From: Flavobacteriales bacterium
GTDB taxonomy: Bacteria > Bacteroidota > Bacteroidia > Flavobacteriales_F > PHOS-HE28
Length of the DNA: 64,000 bases
Assembly (NCBI GenBank): GCA_016713875.1
Contig: JADJOI010000003.1
Location: 3,720,001-3,784,000 of the forward strand
Direction of reading: 5' to 3'
The position numbers were made by a program, and so were the translations under genes. Below are positions 18,266-27,732 of this stretch, one piece after another. The notes under the pieces were generated by a model. That model searched no databases. It was not told the DNA's origin and saw nothing but the letters and a program-made list of their open reading frames with translations. Positions within the stretch are counted from its first letter, which is position 1, and each line of letters starts with the position of its first letter.

Positions 18266-19507
18266 ATGGAGAAGAAAGAGATCAAGTGCTCGTTCTGCGG
18301 GCGCGACAAGCAGGACACCAATGTGCTGATCGCCGGCATCACCGGGCACATCTGCGACAGCTGCATCACCCAGGCGCAGAACATCATCAGCGAGGAGCTG
18401 AGCCAGCGTTCGCGCACCGAGATCGAAGGCAGCCTCATCCTCCAACGGCCCGCGGACATCAAGCGGATGCTGGACGAGTACGTCATCGGCCAGGACGAGG
18501 CCAAGAAGGTGCTGAGCGTGGCGGTGTACAACCATTACAAGCGCTTGCTCCAGAAGCCGGCCGCCGGGCATGACGATGTGGAGATCGAGAAGAGCAACAT
18601 CATCCTGGTGGGGGAGACGGGCACGGGCAAGACCCTGCTGGCGCGCACCATCGCCCGCATGCTCAACGTGCCCTTCTGCATCGCCGACGCCACGGTGCTC
18701 ACCGAGGCCGGCTACGTGGGCGAGGACGTGGAGAGCATCCTCAGCCGCCTGCTACAGGCAGCCGACTACGACGTGAGCAAGGCCGAGCGCGGCATCGTGT
18801 TCATCGACGAGATCGACAAGATCAGCCGCAAGAGCGACACGCCCAGCATCACCCGTGACGTGAGCGGGGAGGGCGTTCAGCAGGCCTTGCTGAAGCTGCT
18901 CGAGGGAAGCACCGTGAGCGTGCCTCCGCAGGGCGGCCGCAAGCACCCAGAGCAGAAGCTCATCCAGGTGGACACCCGTAACATCCTGTTCATCTGCGGA
19001 GGTGCCTTCGATGGCATCGCCAAGATCATCGCGCGCCGGGTGAAGAGCACCGCCGTGGGCTACAGCGCCAGCCGCGATAGCGCCCGGGTGAACGACGAGC
19101 ACCTGCTTCAATACGTGAGCCCGCTGGACCTGCGCAGCTATGGGCTCATTCCCGAGCTCATCGGGCGCTTCCCGGTGCTCACCTACCTCGACCCGCTCGA
19201 CAAGGAAAGCCTGCGACGCATCCTCACCGAGCCGAAGAACGCGCTCATCAAGCAGTACGTGAAGCTCTTCGAGATGGACAAGGTGAAGCTCAGCTTCGAC
19301 AAGAAGGTGCTGGACTTCATCGTGGAGAAGGCGATCGATTACAAGCTGGGCGCCCGCGGCCTGCGCAGCATCTGTGAGGCCATCATGACGGATGCGATGT
19401 ACGAGATGCCCGGTTCGGGCGAGCGCCCCGCCGATCTGCGCATCACCTTGGGTTATGCCCGCGAGAAGTTCGACCGCTCGCGGATGAGCCAGTTGAAGGT
19501 GGCCTGA
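18266..19507 (+). CDS. clpX: ATP-dependent unfoldase ClpX
   Basis: A 413-residue AAA+ unfoldase that feeds substrates into ClpP. An N-terminal C4 zinc domain (Cys8, Cys11, Cys30, Cys33) dimerises and binds adaptors. Walker A GETGTGKT (116-123), Walker B VFIDEID (178-184), pore-loop region GYVGEDVESI (149-158) and sensor regions are present. The ClpP-docking loop that reads IGF in E. coli is VGY here (264-266, in STAVGYSAS). Start at 18266 is chosen because MEKKEIKCSFCG aligns with the family start. Last gene of the tig-clpP-clpP-clpX run. Confidence 0.95.
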   Translation: MEKKEIKCSFCGRDKQDTNVLIAGITGHICDSCITQAQNIISEELSQRSRTEIEGSLILQRPADIKRMLDEYVIGQDEAKKVLSVAVYNHYKRLLQKPAAGHDDVEIEKSNIILVGETGTGKTLLARTIARMLNVPFCIADATVLTEAGYVGEDVESILSRLLQAADYDVSKAERGIVFIDEIDKISRKSDTPSITRDVSGEGVQQALLKLLEGSTVSVPPQGGRKHPEQKLIQVDTRNILFICGGAFDGIAKIIARRVKSTAVGYSASRDSARVNDEHLLQYVSPLDLRSYGLIPELIGRFPVLTYLDPLDKESLRRILTEPKNALIKQYVKLFEMDKVKLSFDKKVLDFIVEKAIDYKLGARGLRSICEAIMTDAMYEMPGSGERPADLRITLGYAREKFDRSRMSQLKVA

Positions 19508-19560
19508 GGACGGGGTGGGCCGGGCGGGCTACCTTCGCCTCTCCCAACGAGAACCCCGTC

Positions 19561-20397
19561 ATGCAACGCATCCTCTCCTTTCTGGCGACGGCCCTGCCGG
19601 TCGCGCTCTCCGCTCAACAACTCCCTCAGTCCAGCCCGCCCGGTGAGGTGGAGCAGGTCATCGGCCTCACCGAGGTGGAAGTGGACTACTCGCGCCCGAG
19701 CGCGCGCTCGCGCAAGGTCTTCGGGGACCTCGTACCCTTCGGGGAGATCTGGCGGACCGGCGCCAACGCCTGCACACGGGTGGAGCTGGACGGCCCGGTG
19801 AACGTGGGCGGCAAGGCCGTGGCCAAGGGCACCTACTGCCTCTTCACCATCCCTGGCGCCAACGAATGGACCTTCATCCTAAATACGGATACGGCCTTGT
19901 GGGGCACCGACGGCTACACGGCCGACAAGGACGTGCTGCGGGTGTCGGCCAAGCCGGTGACCACCACGGACCATGTGGAGACCTTCACCATCGGTTTTGA
20001 AGGAGTGCGGGATGACAAAGCGATGCTGGAGCTGCGGTGGGAGAACACCCGGGTGGGCATCGAGCTCTCTGCGGACGCCACCGAGCAGGCCCTGGCCAAC
20101 ATCAAGGCCACCATGGCCAAGCCCGACCTGAAGGCCGGCAATTACAACCGCAGCGCACGGTACTGTGTGGACAAGGGCGTGATGCTGCCCGAGGCGCTGG
20201 TGTGGGCCGAGAAGGCCGTGTCGATGGACAAGAAGTATTGGACGTTGCACACCCTGGCGCTGTGCCAGGCCGCCAACGGAAAGTACAAGGAGGCGGTGAC
20301 CACCGCCAACGAGAGCATGACCATGGCCCAGAAGGAGAACGACCCGAGCTACGTGAAGATGAACAAGGCGCGGATCGAGGAGTGGTCAACGAAGTGA
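19561..20397 (+). CDS. DUF2911 secreted protein
   Basis: A 278-residue exported protein with a signal peptide (1-18, ending ALSAQ). The DUF2911 domain (about 25-175) shows the family blocks VEVDYSRPSARSRKVFG, PFGEIWRTGANA and TYCLFTIPG. The C-terminal 100 residues are helical and TPR-like (ALVWAEKAVSMDKKYWTLHT). The function of DUF2911 is unknown; it is widespread in Bacteroidota. TACCTTCG at 19530-19537 is the likely -7 box, and a strong terminator follows the stop, so it is probably monocistronic. A paralogue with a longer TPR region is encoded at 27.8-28.9 kb. Confidence 0.8.
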   Translation: MQRILSFLATALPVALSAQQLPQSSPPGEVEQVIGLTEVEVDYSRPSARSRKVFGDLVPFGEIWRTGANACTRVELDGPVNVGGKAVAKGTYCLFTIPGANEWTFILNTDTALWGTDGYTADKDVLRVSAKPVTTTDHVETFTIGFEGVRDDKAMLELRWENTRVGIELSADATEQALANIKATMAKPDLKAGNYNRSARYCVDKGVMLPEALVWAEKAVSMDKKYWTLHTLALCQAANGKYKEAVTTANESMTMAQKENDPSYVKMNKARIEEWSTK

Positions 20398-20420
20398 GCG
20401 CTGCCGGAACGAACGGAAAG

Positions 20421-20443
20421 GCCCCGCTGCGGCGGGGCTTTTT
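20421..20443 (+). terminator. Intrinsic terminator after the DUF2911 gene
   Basis: GCCCCGC pairs with GCGGGGC (20421-20427 with 20432-20438, loop TGCG), followed by five T residues. It sits 24 bases after the stop. Confidence 0.85.
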
Positions 20444-20454
20444 CATGCGCGCCC

Positions 20455-21180
20455 TTATAGTCCCAGGCTCAGCAACCCGCCATCAGCCACCAGACAATGC
20501 CCGGTGATGAAGGAGGCCTTGGTCATACAGAGGAACGCGATGGCCGAGGCGACCTCGGCAGGTTCACCGACGCGTTTCAGCGGGGTGCGCTGCAGGATCC
20601 GCTCCAGGCGCTCGGGCTGCGACAGGACCGGTTCGGTCAGGGGCGTGCGGATGTACCACGGGGCCACGGCGTTCACCCGGATGCCGTCAGGTGCCCACTC
20701 CACCGCAAGGCTCCGGGTGAGCTGGAGCAGGGCGGCCTTGCTCATCGCGTACGCGGCGCCACTGCCCACGTCCACGAAGCCGGCCACACTGGCCACGTTC
20801 ACCACGGCCGGTGCCGAGCCCTTCCTCAGCAGAGGATGCAAGGCCCGCAACAGCTCCGCGGGTCCGAGCAGGTTGGTGCCGACCACGACCTCCTGCTCCC
20901 CCGGACCTAGCTGTGACCACGGTTTGCGCACGTTCGTGCCGGCGTTGTTCACCAGGATGTCCAGCGCTCCCCAGCGTTCCCGCACCACCCGCACGATGCG
21001 CGGACGGCCCTCCGAGGTGGTGATATCAGCGGCGATGCAGGCCGGGTCGTCCGGGGCGTTGCGGACCGCAAGGATCACGTCGGCGCCCAGGTCCCGCAGC
21101 TCCTCCACGGTGGCCGCGCCGATGCCGCGCGTACCTCCGGTCACCAGGGCGCGTTTTCCGTTCAGGTCCCAGCCGGACAT
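20455..21180 (-). CDS. Short-chain dehydrogenase/reductase (SDR)
   Basis: A 241-residue NAD(P)-dependent oxidoreductase of the classical SDR type. The cofactor motif is TGGTRGIG (14-21), the structural motif NNAG is at 78-81, and the catalytic residues are Ser131 (VASVAG), Tyr144 and Lys148 (YAMSK). The C-terminal GHCLVADGG is typical of classical SDRs, and the overall pattern resembles tropinone-reductase-like members. Arg18 in the glycine motif favours NADPH. The substrate is unknown. A TAGCTTCG box on the minus strand (21185-21192) lies 4 bases upstream of the ATG, suggesting a nearly leaderless transcript. Confidence 0.88.
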   Translation of the reverse strand: MSGWDLNGKRALVTGGTRGIGAATVEELRDLGADVILAVRNAPDDPACIAADITTSEGRPRIVRVVRERWGALDILVNNAGTNVRKPWSQLGPGEQEVVVGTNLLGPAELLRALHPLLRKGSAPAVVNVASVAGFVDVGSGAAYAMSKAALLQLTRSLAVEWAPDGIRVNAVAPWYIRTPLTEPVLSQPERLERILQRTPLKRVGEPAEVASAIAFLCMTKASFITGHCLVADGGLLSLGL

Positions 21181-21206
21181 GGTGCGAAGCTAGGCGGCCC
21201 GGAAAC

Positions 21207-21238
21207 AGAAAGCCCCCGGCTGCGGCCGGGGGCTTTCT
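21207..21238 (-). terminator. Strong terminator hairpin after the T9SS cargo gene
   Basis: A perfect 14-bp stem (21207-21220 with 21225-21238, loop TGCG) has A/T-rich outer ends (AGAAAG / CTTTCT). It is downstream of the minus-strand gene ending at 21257 and upstream of the SDR promoter. Confidence 0.75.
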
Positions 21239-21256
21239 CGAAACGGTGTGTGTGGC

Positions 21257-23185
21257 TTACTGACGGTTCACCAGACGGGTGGTGGAACCGTTGGCATCGC
21301 TCACACGGATGGTGTACATGCCGCTGGCGTATGCGCCCAGGTCCACAGTGGTGCGGCCGGTGAAACGGCTGTTCTGCAGGGTCTGGCCCAGCGCATTCAG
21401 CACCTCGATGGAGTGGTTCTCCGAGGTGGCGGTGATCACCTGCACCAGACCGTCGTTGGTCGGGTTGGGGAACATGCTGAACTCCGGACCGGCCACTTCG
21501 CTGAAGCCGATGGTGGGGTCGAAGATCATACGGATGGCGAAGGCGTTGCCGTTGGTGAAGGAGCCCGGGTCCGTGCCTTGGATGTTGATGAGGCCGACGA
21601 CGGACGGCTGCGGGACCGTGGCATCATCAACCACGGTCACGTTGGCGGTTCCGCCATTGCTGAACAGCTCCACGCCTGCGTAATACGCACCCGGGGCAAG
21701 GGCGACCGGGTTCAGGAACGTGATGCTGACCTCCCCGGCGATGGTGTCGGCAGCGGAAAGGGTGTAGTCCTGGCTGGTGGCGAGGGGGTTGAACACATCA
21801 TCACTTCCACCCAATGCGTTGGGCAGGATGGCGAGCGAATCGCCATGCACGCTGGCGATCATCAGGGCGCCGGTGCGGCTGTTCGCGCCAATGTCCACGT
21901 TCAGACCATAGAGCGTGGTGGGCGCATTGATGCGGAAGTAGTTCAAGCAGAACACGTTGTCCGTCGCATCCGCGAAGGAAGCCGTACCGATCAGGGAGGT
22001 CACTTCCGTGCCGCTGTGCACACCAAGGCCGTCCAACGCATACTCCAGGTCGTTCAAGGCGAAGGTCCGCTCAGCGGTATCGTCGCTAGGGTCATCCTCG
22101 AGGGCATCCTCACTGGAGGTGACCGTCAAGGTCATCGTGTAGGTGCCTTCGGCGAGGCCGCCCGGAAGGGTGACAGGCTCTTCCATCGTCACCGTGTCGC
22201 CAGGGTTCACCGTACCGGCATTCAGCGTGGCGCTGAACGCCGTACCTCCGCCAGGGGCGGTCACCGTGGCGGTCATCACCAGGTTGGTCTGTGGGTTGAG
22301 CCCGATGTTGCGCAGCTGACCACCGAGGAAGAACGTGCTGCCCAGCTGGGGACGGGGGATGGTGCCGAACTCCACGCCACCGCCCACATGTGACACGTAG
22401 CCGAAGTCGACCACGCGGCCGTAGTCAGGCACATTGCTCAGGGCCAGATCATCAATGGCCCAGAAATACTCCCAACCACCCAGCCACTGGAAGCGCAGGT
22501 ACACGCTGGACTGGTTGGCGGCCACGGAGGTGATGTCCAAGGCGATGCCTTGCGGGTTGGCGCTCCAACGCGAGCAGGGCGGTTGCGCAGAACCGGTCAC
22601 CAGGCAGGTGAAGGGAATGAAATCCGTCCATGTGGTCAGGTCAGTGCTGACCTGCACCTTCACGTTCGTATTCGCATTGTAATCGAATACGCCGATCAGG
22701 CTTTCGAAGGTGAGCAGCACGGTGGGCTGTCCACTGCAGTTAATGGCAGTAGTGGTGAGCTCCGTGAGGTGGTCCGCACCAGGGGACTGCGAGAGGCCCC
22801 GGTCCGAGTTGGCCCAGAGGTACCCGTTCGACGCATCCGAGGCGCCGAACACCGAGGACGGCTGGTAGCCCAGCGCGGCCACACCCACGGCGTTCGGGTC
22901 ATTGCTCCACACGAAGTACACGCTATCGGTGCCGAGCGGGGTCAGGTTGTCCTCGTTCGTCCAACCGGCGGGCACGGATCCTCCGGAGAAGTCCTCGGTC
23001 CAGAACGGCGCCGCGCGGAGCGCTTCAAAGCTCGGGGGCAGGTGACTGGGGGCCGGGGCCGTGTAGGAACCTGCGGGGTGCTGCTTGGTGTAGCCCTTGA
23101 AGTCGTGCGTGTTGCCGCCGGCCGATTGGGCCATCACAGCAACGGAGCCGACCATCAGGGGAAAGGAGAGGAAAGTCTTCTTCAT
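21257..23185 (-). CDS. Secreted protein with T9SS type A sorting domain
   Basis: A 642-residue exported protein: signal peptide (1-19, ending AVMAQ), an N-terminal jelly-roll-like region with a WTEDFSGGSVPAGW start and WEYFWAIDDLALSN (MAM/cleaved-adhesin-like, about 60-255), a middle Ig-like/CARDB-like region (about 290-380, with NPGDTVTM), and a C-terminal sorting domain (last 80 residues: FSMFPNPTNDGLVQV, IEVLNALGQ, YTIRVSDANG). It should be exported by Sec and then the T9SS to the surface. Adhesin or surface-layer function is inferred. A TACCTTTC box lies on the minus strand at 23222-23229. Confidence 0.85.
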   Translation of the reverse strand: MKKTFLSFPLMVGSVAVMAQSAGGNTHDFKGYTKQHPAGSYTAPAPSHLPPSFEALRAAPFWTEDFSGGSVPAGWTNEDNLTPLGTDSVYFVWSNDPNAVGVAALGYQPSSVFGASDASNGYLWANSDRGLSQSPGADHLTELTTTAINCSGQPTVLLTFESLIGVFDYNANTNVKVQVSTDLTTWTDFIPFTCLVTGSAQPPCSRWSANPQGIALDITSVAANQSSVYLRFQWLGGWEYFWAIDDLALSNVPDYGRVVDFGYVSHVGGGVEFGTIPRPQLGSTFFLGGQLRNIGLNPQTNLVMTATVTAPGGGTAFSATLNAGTVNPGDTVTMEEPVTLPGGLAEGTYTMTLTVTSSEDALEDDPSDDTAERTFALNDLEYALDGLGVHSGTEVTSLIGTASFADATDNVFCLNYFRINAPTTLYGLNVDIGANSRTGALMIASVHGDSLAILPNALGGSDDVFNPLATSQDYTLSAADTIAGEVSITFLNPVALAPGAYYAGVELFSNGGTANVTVVDDATVPQPSVVGLINIQGTDPGSFTNGNAFAIRMIFDPTIGFSEVAGPEFSMFPNPTNDGLVQVITATSENHSIEVLNALGQTLQNSRFTGRTTVDLGAYASGMYTIRVSDANGSTTRLVNRQ

Positions 23186-23349
23186 CTGAGGTAGGTTAGG
23201 GGATTAGCGTCCGTTGAGGCCGAAAGGTAACACCGTCCGCGGAAGATCGAACGATCCGTCCCGCGCCCACTGCGACCAGGAGATCGACCAACCTTGTGTG
23301 CCTGTGGAGGTTCGAGCGAGTTCGTCGATCGGATCGCCGGATACGTCGA

Positions 23350-25050
23350 TCAAAAGTCCTCCGGATCAATGTGCCCCGGGGTACCGATCACGGAGTGGAT
23401 CACCGCCGCCAGCACCACCACGATCGCCGGCGCGATCAAGTTGTACCAGAGGAACGCGATCTCGATGTGCGAGAAATGCAGCGCAAGGATGGTCGCCTGC
23501 GCCACCAGTGCCGCGACGAACACCGCCGTGCCGCCCACGCGCTTCAGGAAGAAGGCCACCAGGAAGATGCCCAGGATGGTGCCGTAGAACAGCGAGCCGA
23601 TGATGTTCACCGCCTGGATGAGGTTCTCGAAGAGCGAGAACAGCGCCGCGAAGGCCAGCGCCAGCAGGCCGAAGAGCACCGTGGCCCATTTCGTCGCCCG
23701 CACCTGCTCGCCGTCCGTGCGTTCCTTCTTCACCACATCCACCACGCTGGTGGTGGCCAGCGCGCTCAGTTCCGCGCTAGTGCTGCTCATGCCGGCGCTG
23801 AAGATCATGGCCAGCAGCAGCCCGATGATGCCGATGGGCATGTGGTCCATGATGAAGGTGATGAAGATGTAGTCCTTGTCGTTGGCCTCGGCGTCGGGCA
23901 GGAGGTGCTTCAAGCGCTCGTGGTATTGAGCTTCCAAATGGATCATCCCATGCTGGTGGATCTGTAGCCTCGTCAGTGCTGAATCGGCGGTTTGCGTGTG
24001 CCCTCCTCGAATGGCATCCACCCATGCGTGTGCTGCTTCCGATCGACCTGCGCTCGCTTCCGTGTGCTGAGCTTCCAATGTCTGAGTAAGCTGGATGCCA
24101 TCCTTTGCTCGCGTCTCTTGCAAGTTCGTCGAGTTCCAGTGGATGGGCGCCGCATTGAACAGATAGAACACGAACACCAGCACACCGGTGAGCAGGATGA
24201 AGAACTGCATCGGGATCTTCAGCAGCGCGTTCATCCACAGCCCGCGCTGGGCCTGCTGCACGTTCTGCCCACTGAGGTAGCGCTGCACCTGGCTCTGGTC
24301 GGTGCCGAAGTAGGCCAGCTGCAGGAAGAAGCCACCAATGAGACCGCTCCATAGCGTGTACTTGTTGCTCGGGTCGAAGCTGGTGTCGATCACTTCGGTC
24401 TTGCCGAGTGCGCTGGCCAGTTGCAGGCTCTCCACGAAGCCGATGTGCTCGCGCAGGTACCACACCACAAGTCCGAAGGCCACGAAGAGCCCGCCGAAGA
24501 TCACGGCCATCTGCTGTTTGTGCGTCACGCCCACGGCCCTGGCGCCGCCGGTGGTGGTGTAGAGGATCACCAGCGCGCCGATGAACACGCAGGTCCAGCT
24601 GAGCGGCCAGTGCAGCACCTTGCTGAGGATGATGCTGGGCGCGTAGATGGTGATGCCGGCCGCCAGTCCGCGCTGGATGAGGAAGAGCCCTGCCGTGAGC
24701 AGCCGCGTGCGCGCATCGAAGCGCCTGCCGATGAACTCATAGGCCGTGTACACCTTCCACTTGTAGTAGAGCGGGATGAACACCCGGTTGATCACCAGCA
24801 TGGCCAGCGGCAGCCCGAAGTAGAACTGCACGAAGCCCAGGCCATCGAGGTAGCCTTGGCCCGGTGTGCTGAGGAAGGTGATCGCGCTGGCCTGCGTGGC
24901 CATCACGCTCAGCCCCACCGCCCACCAGCGTTCATCGCTGCCACCGCGCAGGTAATCCGCGCTGGTGTTGCCGGCCCGCGTGCGCCACACCCCGTAGCCC
25001 ACGATGAAGCCCAGGGTGCCGAGGAGGATGAGCCAGTCTAGCCAGTGCAT
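23350..25050 (-). CDS. Sodium:solute symporter (SSS family)
   Basis: A 566-residue inner-membrane symporter with about 13-14 membrane segments. Signatures include GNTSADYLRGGSDERWW near residue 28, the run SVMATQASAITFLSTPGQGY, and the C-terminal AGMSSTSAELSALATT sodium-site region. A hydrophilic loop of about 90 residues (roughly 305-395, rich in Gln, His and Ala) lies between membrane segments and is longer than usual. Substrate is not predictable (sugar, sialic acid and amino acid carriers all occur). It follows the PIG-L deacetylase gene on the same strand, separated by a palindromic repeat, so linkage to that enzyme's product is possible. Confidence 0.88.
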   Translation of the reverse strand: MHWLDWLILLGTLGFIVGYGVWRTRAGNTSADYLRGGSDERWWAVGLSVMATQASAITFLSTPGQGYLDGLGFVQFYFGLPLAMLVINRVFIPLYYKWKVYTAYEFIGRRFDARTRLLTAGLFLIQRGLAAGITIYAPSIILSKVLHWPLSWTCVFIGALVILYTTTGGARAVGVTHKQQMAVIFGGLFVAFGLVVWYLREHIGFVESLQLASALGKTEVIDTSFDPSNKYTLWSGLIGGFFLQLAYFGTDQSQVQRYLSGQNVQQAQRGLWMNALLKIPMQFFILLTGVLVFVFYLFNAAPIHWNSTNLQETRAKDGIQLTQTLEAQHTEASAGRSEAAHAWVDAIRGGHTQTADSALTRLQIHQHGMIHLEAQYHERLKHLLPDAEANDKDYIFITFIMDHMPIGIIGLLLAMIFSAGMSSTSAELSALATTSVVDVVKKERTDGEQVRATKWATVLFGLLALAFAALFSLFENLIQAVNIIGSLFYGTILGIFLVAFFLKRVGGTAVFVAALVAQATILALHFSHIEIAFLWYNLIAPAIVVVLAAVIHSVIGTPGHIDPEDF

Positions 25051-25074
25051 GTGTCAGGGAGTGAATGGGAGTTG

Positions 25075-25136
25075 GTGAATGGCGAATGGTGAATACCAGC
25101 ATTGGAGCCATTCACCATCGACCATTCGCCATTCAC
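25075..25136. repeat. Long intergenic palindrome (GAATGG/CCATTC type)
   Basis: GTGAATGGCGAATGGT (25075-25090) is perfectly complementary to 25121-25136; further GTGAATGG copies lie upstream (25060-25070) and inside the loop. The right arm overlaps the PIG-L stop codon. The core TGGCGAATG resembles the palindrome at 45852-45916. It may act as terminator or be a REP-like repeat. Confidence 0.7.
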
Positions 25137-27712
25137 TTTGCATTAGTCCCTCTCGGCGAGATCAGATTCGCGAACAGCCGATACGCGCCCGGCACTCCCG
25201 CTGGCAATTGCCGGAAGAAGCTGATGCCCGTGTAGATGAAGCGCCCTTGGCCATGGTCGCAGGTGATGAGGCCGCCGGTGAGCGGTTGTTCGCCGGGATC
25301 GTTCCACGCGATGAGCGGTGTGTACTTATCGCCAAGCTCGCTGGCGAAGTAGAGGCCGCGTTCCTGCACCCAGCCCTCGAAGTCCTTCGCGGTGATGGTG
25401 TTCGGTGTTGTGAGCAGCGGATGCTTCGGGTCGAGGAAGGTGGGCGGCGCTTCCTCCACGGTCACGCGGTCGCGGGTGATCTTGAAGGGGTGGGGGCCGA
25501 GCGTGGCGGGATCGATCTGGAAATCCTCCACCCCGGAGACCGAGAAGCGCGGCGTGGTGTTGTACTGCACGACGAGCGTACCGCCCTGCTCCACGTATTG
25601 CAGCAGCAGCGGGTGCAGCTCCTTCATGCCCTTGGTGGTGTTGTAAGCACGGATGCCGGTGACGATCGCGTCGTAATTCCGGAGACTTTCCAAGCTCGCC
25701 GTGGCTGGATCCACGATTTCGACCTTCACCCCAAGCTGTTCGATGGCCTGTGGCACCTCATCGCCAGCTCCCTTGATACAGCCGACGGTCTTCGCGGTGG
25801 TCTTCACATCCAGCGGTACCAGCTTCACCTCGGCCGGCGTGTAGTACACCTGCGGCATGATGTGCGGGTAGTCGATCTCGTGCAGGGTGCGGTCAGCCTT
25901 TCCCTTCGGACCGGTGAACTCGAACTTCACGGCACCTGCTTTCGTGTTATCGCTGGGAATGATCTGATAGGTGAAGCTCTGCCGATCGTTGCGCTTGGCG
26001 ATGTTCACCAGCTTCAGGTCCTTGGTGGTGGCCCAACCCTCGGGCAGCGTCACGTTCAGTTGACCGGTGAGGCTGTCGGTGAGCGCTTCCACCTCCACGG
26101 TGATGGTCTGCGGACCACCGCGAGCGATGAGCACATCGGTCTTGGGGATCACCGAGGCCACGGGGGTAACGTACACCGGGCGGATGCGCTCGCCAGCCAC
26201 ACGGTCGACCCATTTGTGCATGATTCCTCCGCTAACGCGGAAGTGCAAATGATCAGTTGTATCCAATTCTGGGCTGAAGGCTACCGCTACATACGGTTCA
26301 GGTATCATAACGGGAATGATGTTGGCGTTTCCTGATGGAGTTTGATACAGGTTCCCATGCGGACGCTCCAGCCAGAAGGGTTCATTGACGGTCTGATGAA
26401 CCACACGGAGAGTAGTGTCGATCCGATCAGTGAGACGTATGTCTTTCGAACCGAATGAACGTCGATCCCAATCAACACCGGAACTCCAGCCATAAGTACT
26501 TAGGTAGAGTTCTCTTCGGATGCGCGGAAAGCCAGTGACCTTGACTTCTACGGTATCAATAGTGCTCGAGTAACTCTTGTTGCTCAAGGCATCAAAGGAC
26601 ACTCCTAAACATGCTGATGCGAGATCATTTAGCGCCTCTGATTTGATCTGGCCCCACCGCCACTGGTCATGTGTTGGCTTGTTGTCATTCACCCATGAGG
26701 CTATGGTCCGTTCAAGAGATTGAATTTTAGCGAAGCTCTTTTCCGGTGCACTGACATCAAAGCTTGTGACCAGTTCTGCGCTCTTGATACCTATGCTACT
26801 CGGAGCCTTCACCCGCCCCCAAGTCATATCGATCCCCTCAAAAATGTCCTTCGTCTTGGGCCGGTCACCCTTCACCAACTTGAGGTACTCCAGCATCTCC
26901 CCCCGCGTTTCCGCCGCGCCGAAGCCCTGGCTCTTGTGCATGCTGCGGCTGCGCCCGGCGATCTCCGTGTAGCTCAGGCCCAGCAGCGGGTCGTAGCCGC
27001 CCACATCCACACTGAACCAGTCGGGGTCGTTCTTCGCGATGTCGGCCAGGTCCTTCTTCCACCAGGTGCTGCCGTTGAAGAAGAGGCGGCGCGGCTGCCA
27101 CACCTCCAGCCCTTGCTGCAATTGCTCAGGAAACGCCTTGGGGTCGCCGGCCAGGTCGAAGGCTTCTTCGGCAAGGATGGCGCTGGCCTCGTGGTGACCG
27201 TGCCCTGCACTGCGGTCAGGGGCGAACCGCGTGATGATGATGTCCGGCCGGAACATCCGGATGACGCGCACCACATCGCTGAGCACCTCCTGCTTGCCCC
27301 ACTTCGCAAAGCTCTCCGCGGCGTTCTTGCTGTAGCCGAAGTCCACCGCGCGGGTGAAGAACTGCTCGCCACCATCGATGCGGCGCGCCTCCAGCAGCTC
27401 CTGTGTGCGGATGATGCCGAGCGCATCGCCCAGTTCGGGACCGATGAGGTTCTGTCCGCCGTCGCCGCGCGTGAGGCTGAGGTTGCCGGTGCGCACCTTC
27501 TTGCCGTTGGCGAGCCAGGCGATCAGACGCGTGTTCTCGTCATCGGGATGCGCCACGATGTAGAGCACGCTGCCCAACACGTTGAGCTTCTGCATGCGGT
27601 GCAGGATCTCGGCGGCGTGGGGCTGTGCGGGAGGACGTTGAGCGAAGGAGAGGGTCGAAATACCAAGGAACGCACCGAGGATAAGCCCTGCGCGGAAGGA
27701 ACGAATGTGCAT
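25133..27712 (-). CDS. Secreted PIG-L (LmbE-like) family deacetylase
   Basis: An 859-residue exported protein. A signal peptide (1-24, LSFAQ) is followed by a PIG-L/LmbE zinc deacetylase domain (about 45-290) with AHPDDE (54-59) and HGHHEAS (171-177), the metal-binding motifs of enzymes that deacetylate N-acetylglucosamine-type substrates. The next 350 residues are beta-rich, and the last 230 or so include a ThuA/GATase-like region (YDAIVTGIRAYNT, LVVQYNTT). The coding stretch about 26220-26820 falls to 46-52% G+C, unlike its flanks. A TACCTTCG box on the minus strand (27717-27724) lies 4 bases from the ATG. Domain call is firm; substrate unknown. Confidence 0.85.
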   Translation of the reverse strand: MHIRSFRAGLILGAFLGISTLSFAQRPPAQPHAAEILHRMQKLNVLGSVLYIVAHPDDENTRLIAWLANGKKVRTGNLSLTRGDGGQNLIGPELGDALGIIRTQELLEARRIDGGEQFFTRAVDFGYSKNAAESFAKWGKQEVLSDVVRVIRMFRPDIIITRFAPDRSAGHGHHEASAILAEEAFDLAGDPKAFPEQLQQGLEVWQPRRLFFNGSTWWKKDLADIAKNDPDWFSVDVGGYDPLLGLSYTEIAGRSRSMHKSQGFGAAETRGEMLEYLKLVKGDRPKTKDIFEGIDMTWGRVKAPSSIGIKSAELVTSFDVSAPEKSFAKIQSLERTIASWVNDNKPTHDQWRWGQIKSEALNDLASACLGVSFDALSNKSYSSTIDTVEVKVTGFPRIRRELYLSTYGWSSGVDWDRRSFGSKDIRLTDRIDTTLRVVHQTVNEPFWLERPHGNLYQTPSGNANIIPVMIPEPYVAVAFSPELDTTDHLHFRVSGGIMHKWVDRVAGERIRPVYVTPVASVIPKTDVLIARGGPQTITVEVEALTDSLTGQLNVTLPEGWATTKDLKLVNIAKRNDRQSFTYQIIPSDNTKAGAVKFEFTGPKGKADRTLHEIDYPHIMPQVYYTPAEVKLVPLDVKTTAKTVGCIKGAGDEVPQAIEQLGVKVEIVDPATASLESLRNYDAIVTGIRAYNTTKGMKELHPLLLQYVEQGGTLVVQYNTTPRFSVSGVEDFQIDPATLGPHPFKITRDRVTVEEAPPTFLDPKHPLLTTPNTITAKDFEGWVQERGLYFASELGDKYTPLIAWNDPGEQPLTGGLITCDHGQGRFIYTGISFFRQLPAGVPGAYRLFANLISPRGTNAK

Positions 27713-27732
27713 GCGTCGAAGGTAGAACGCGC

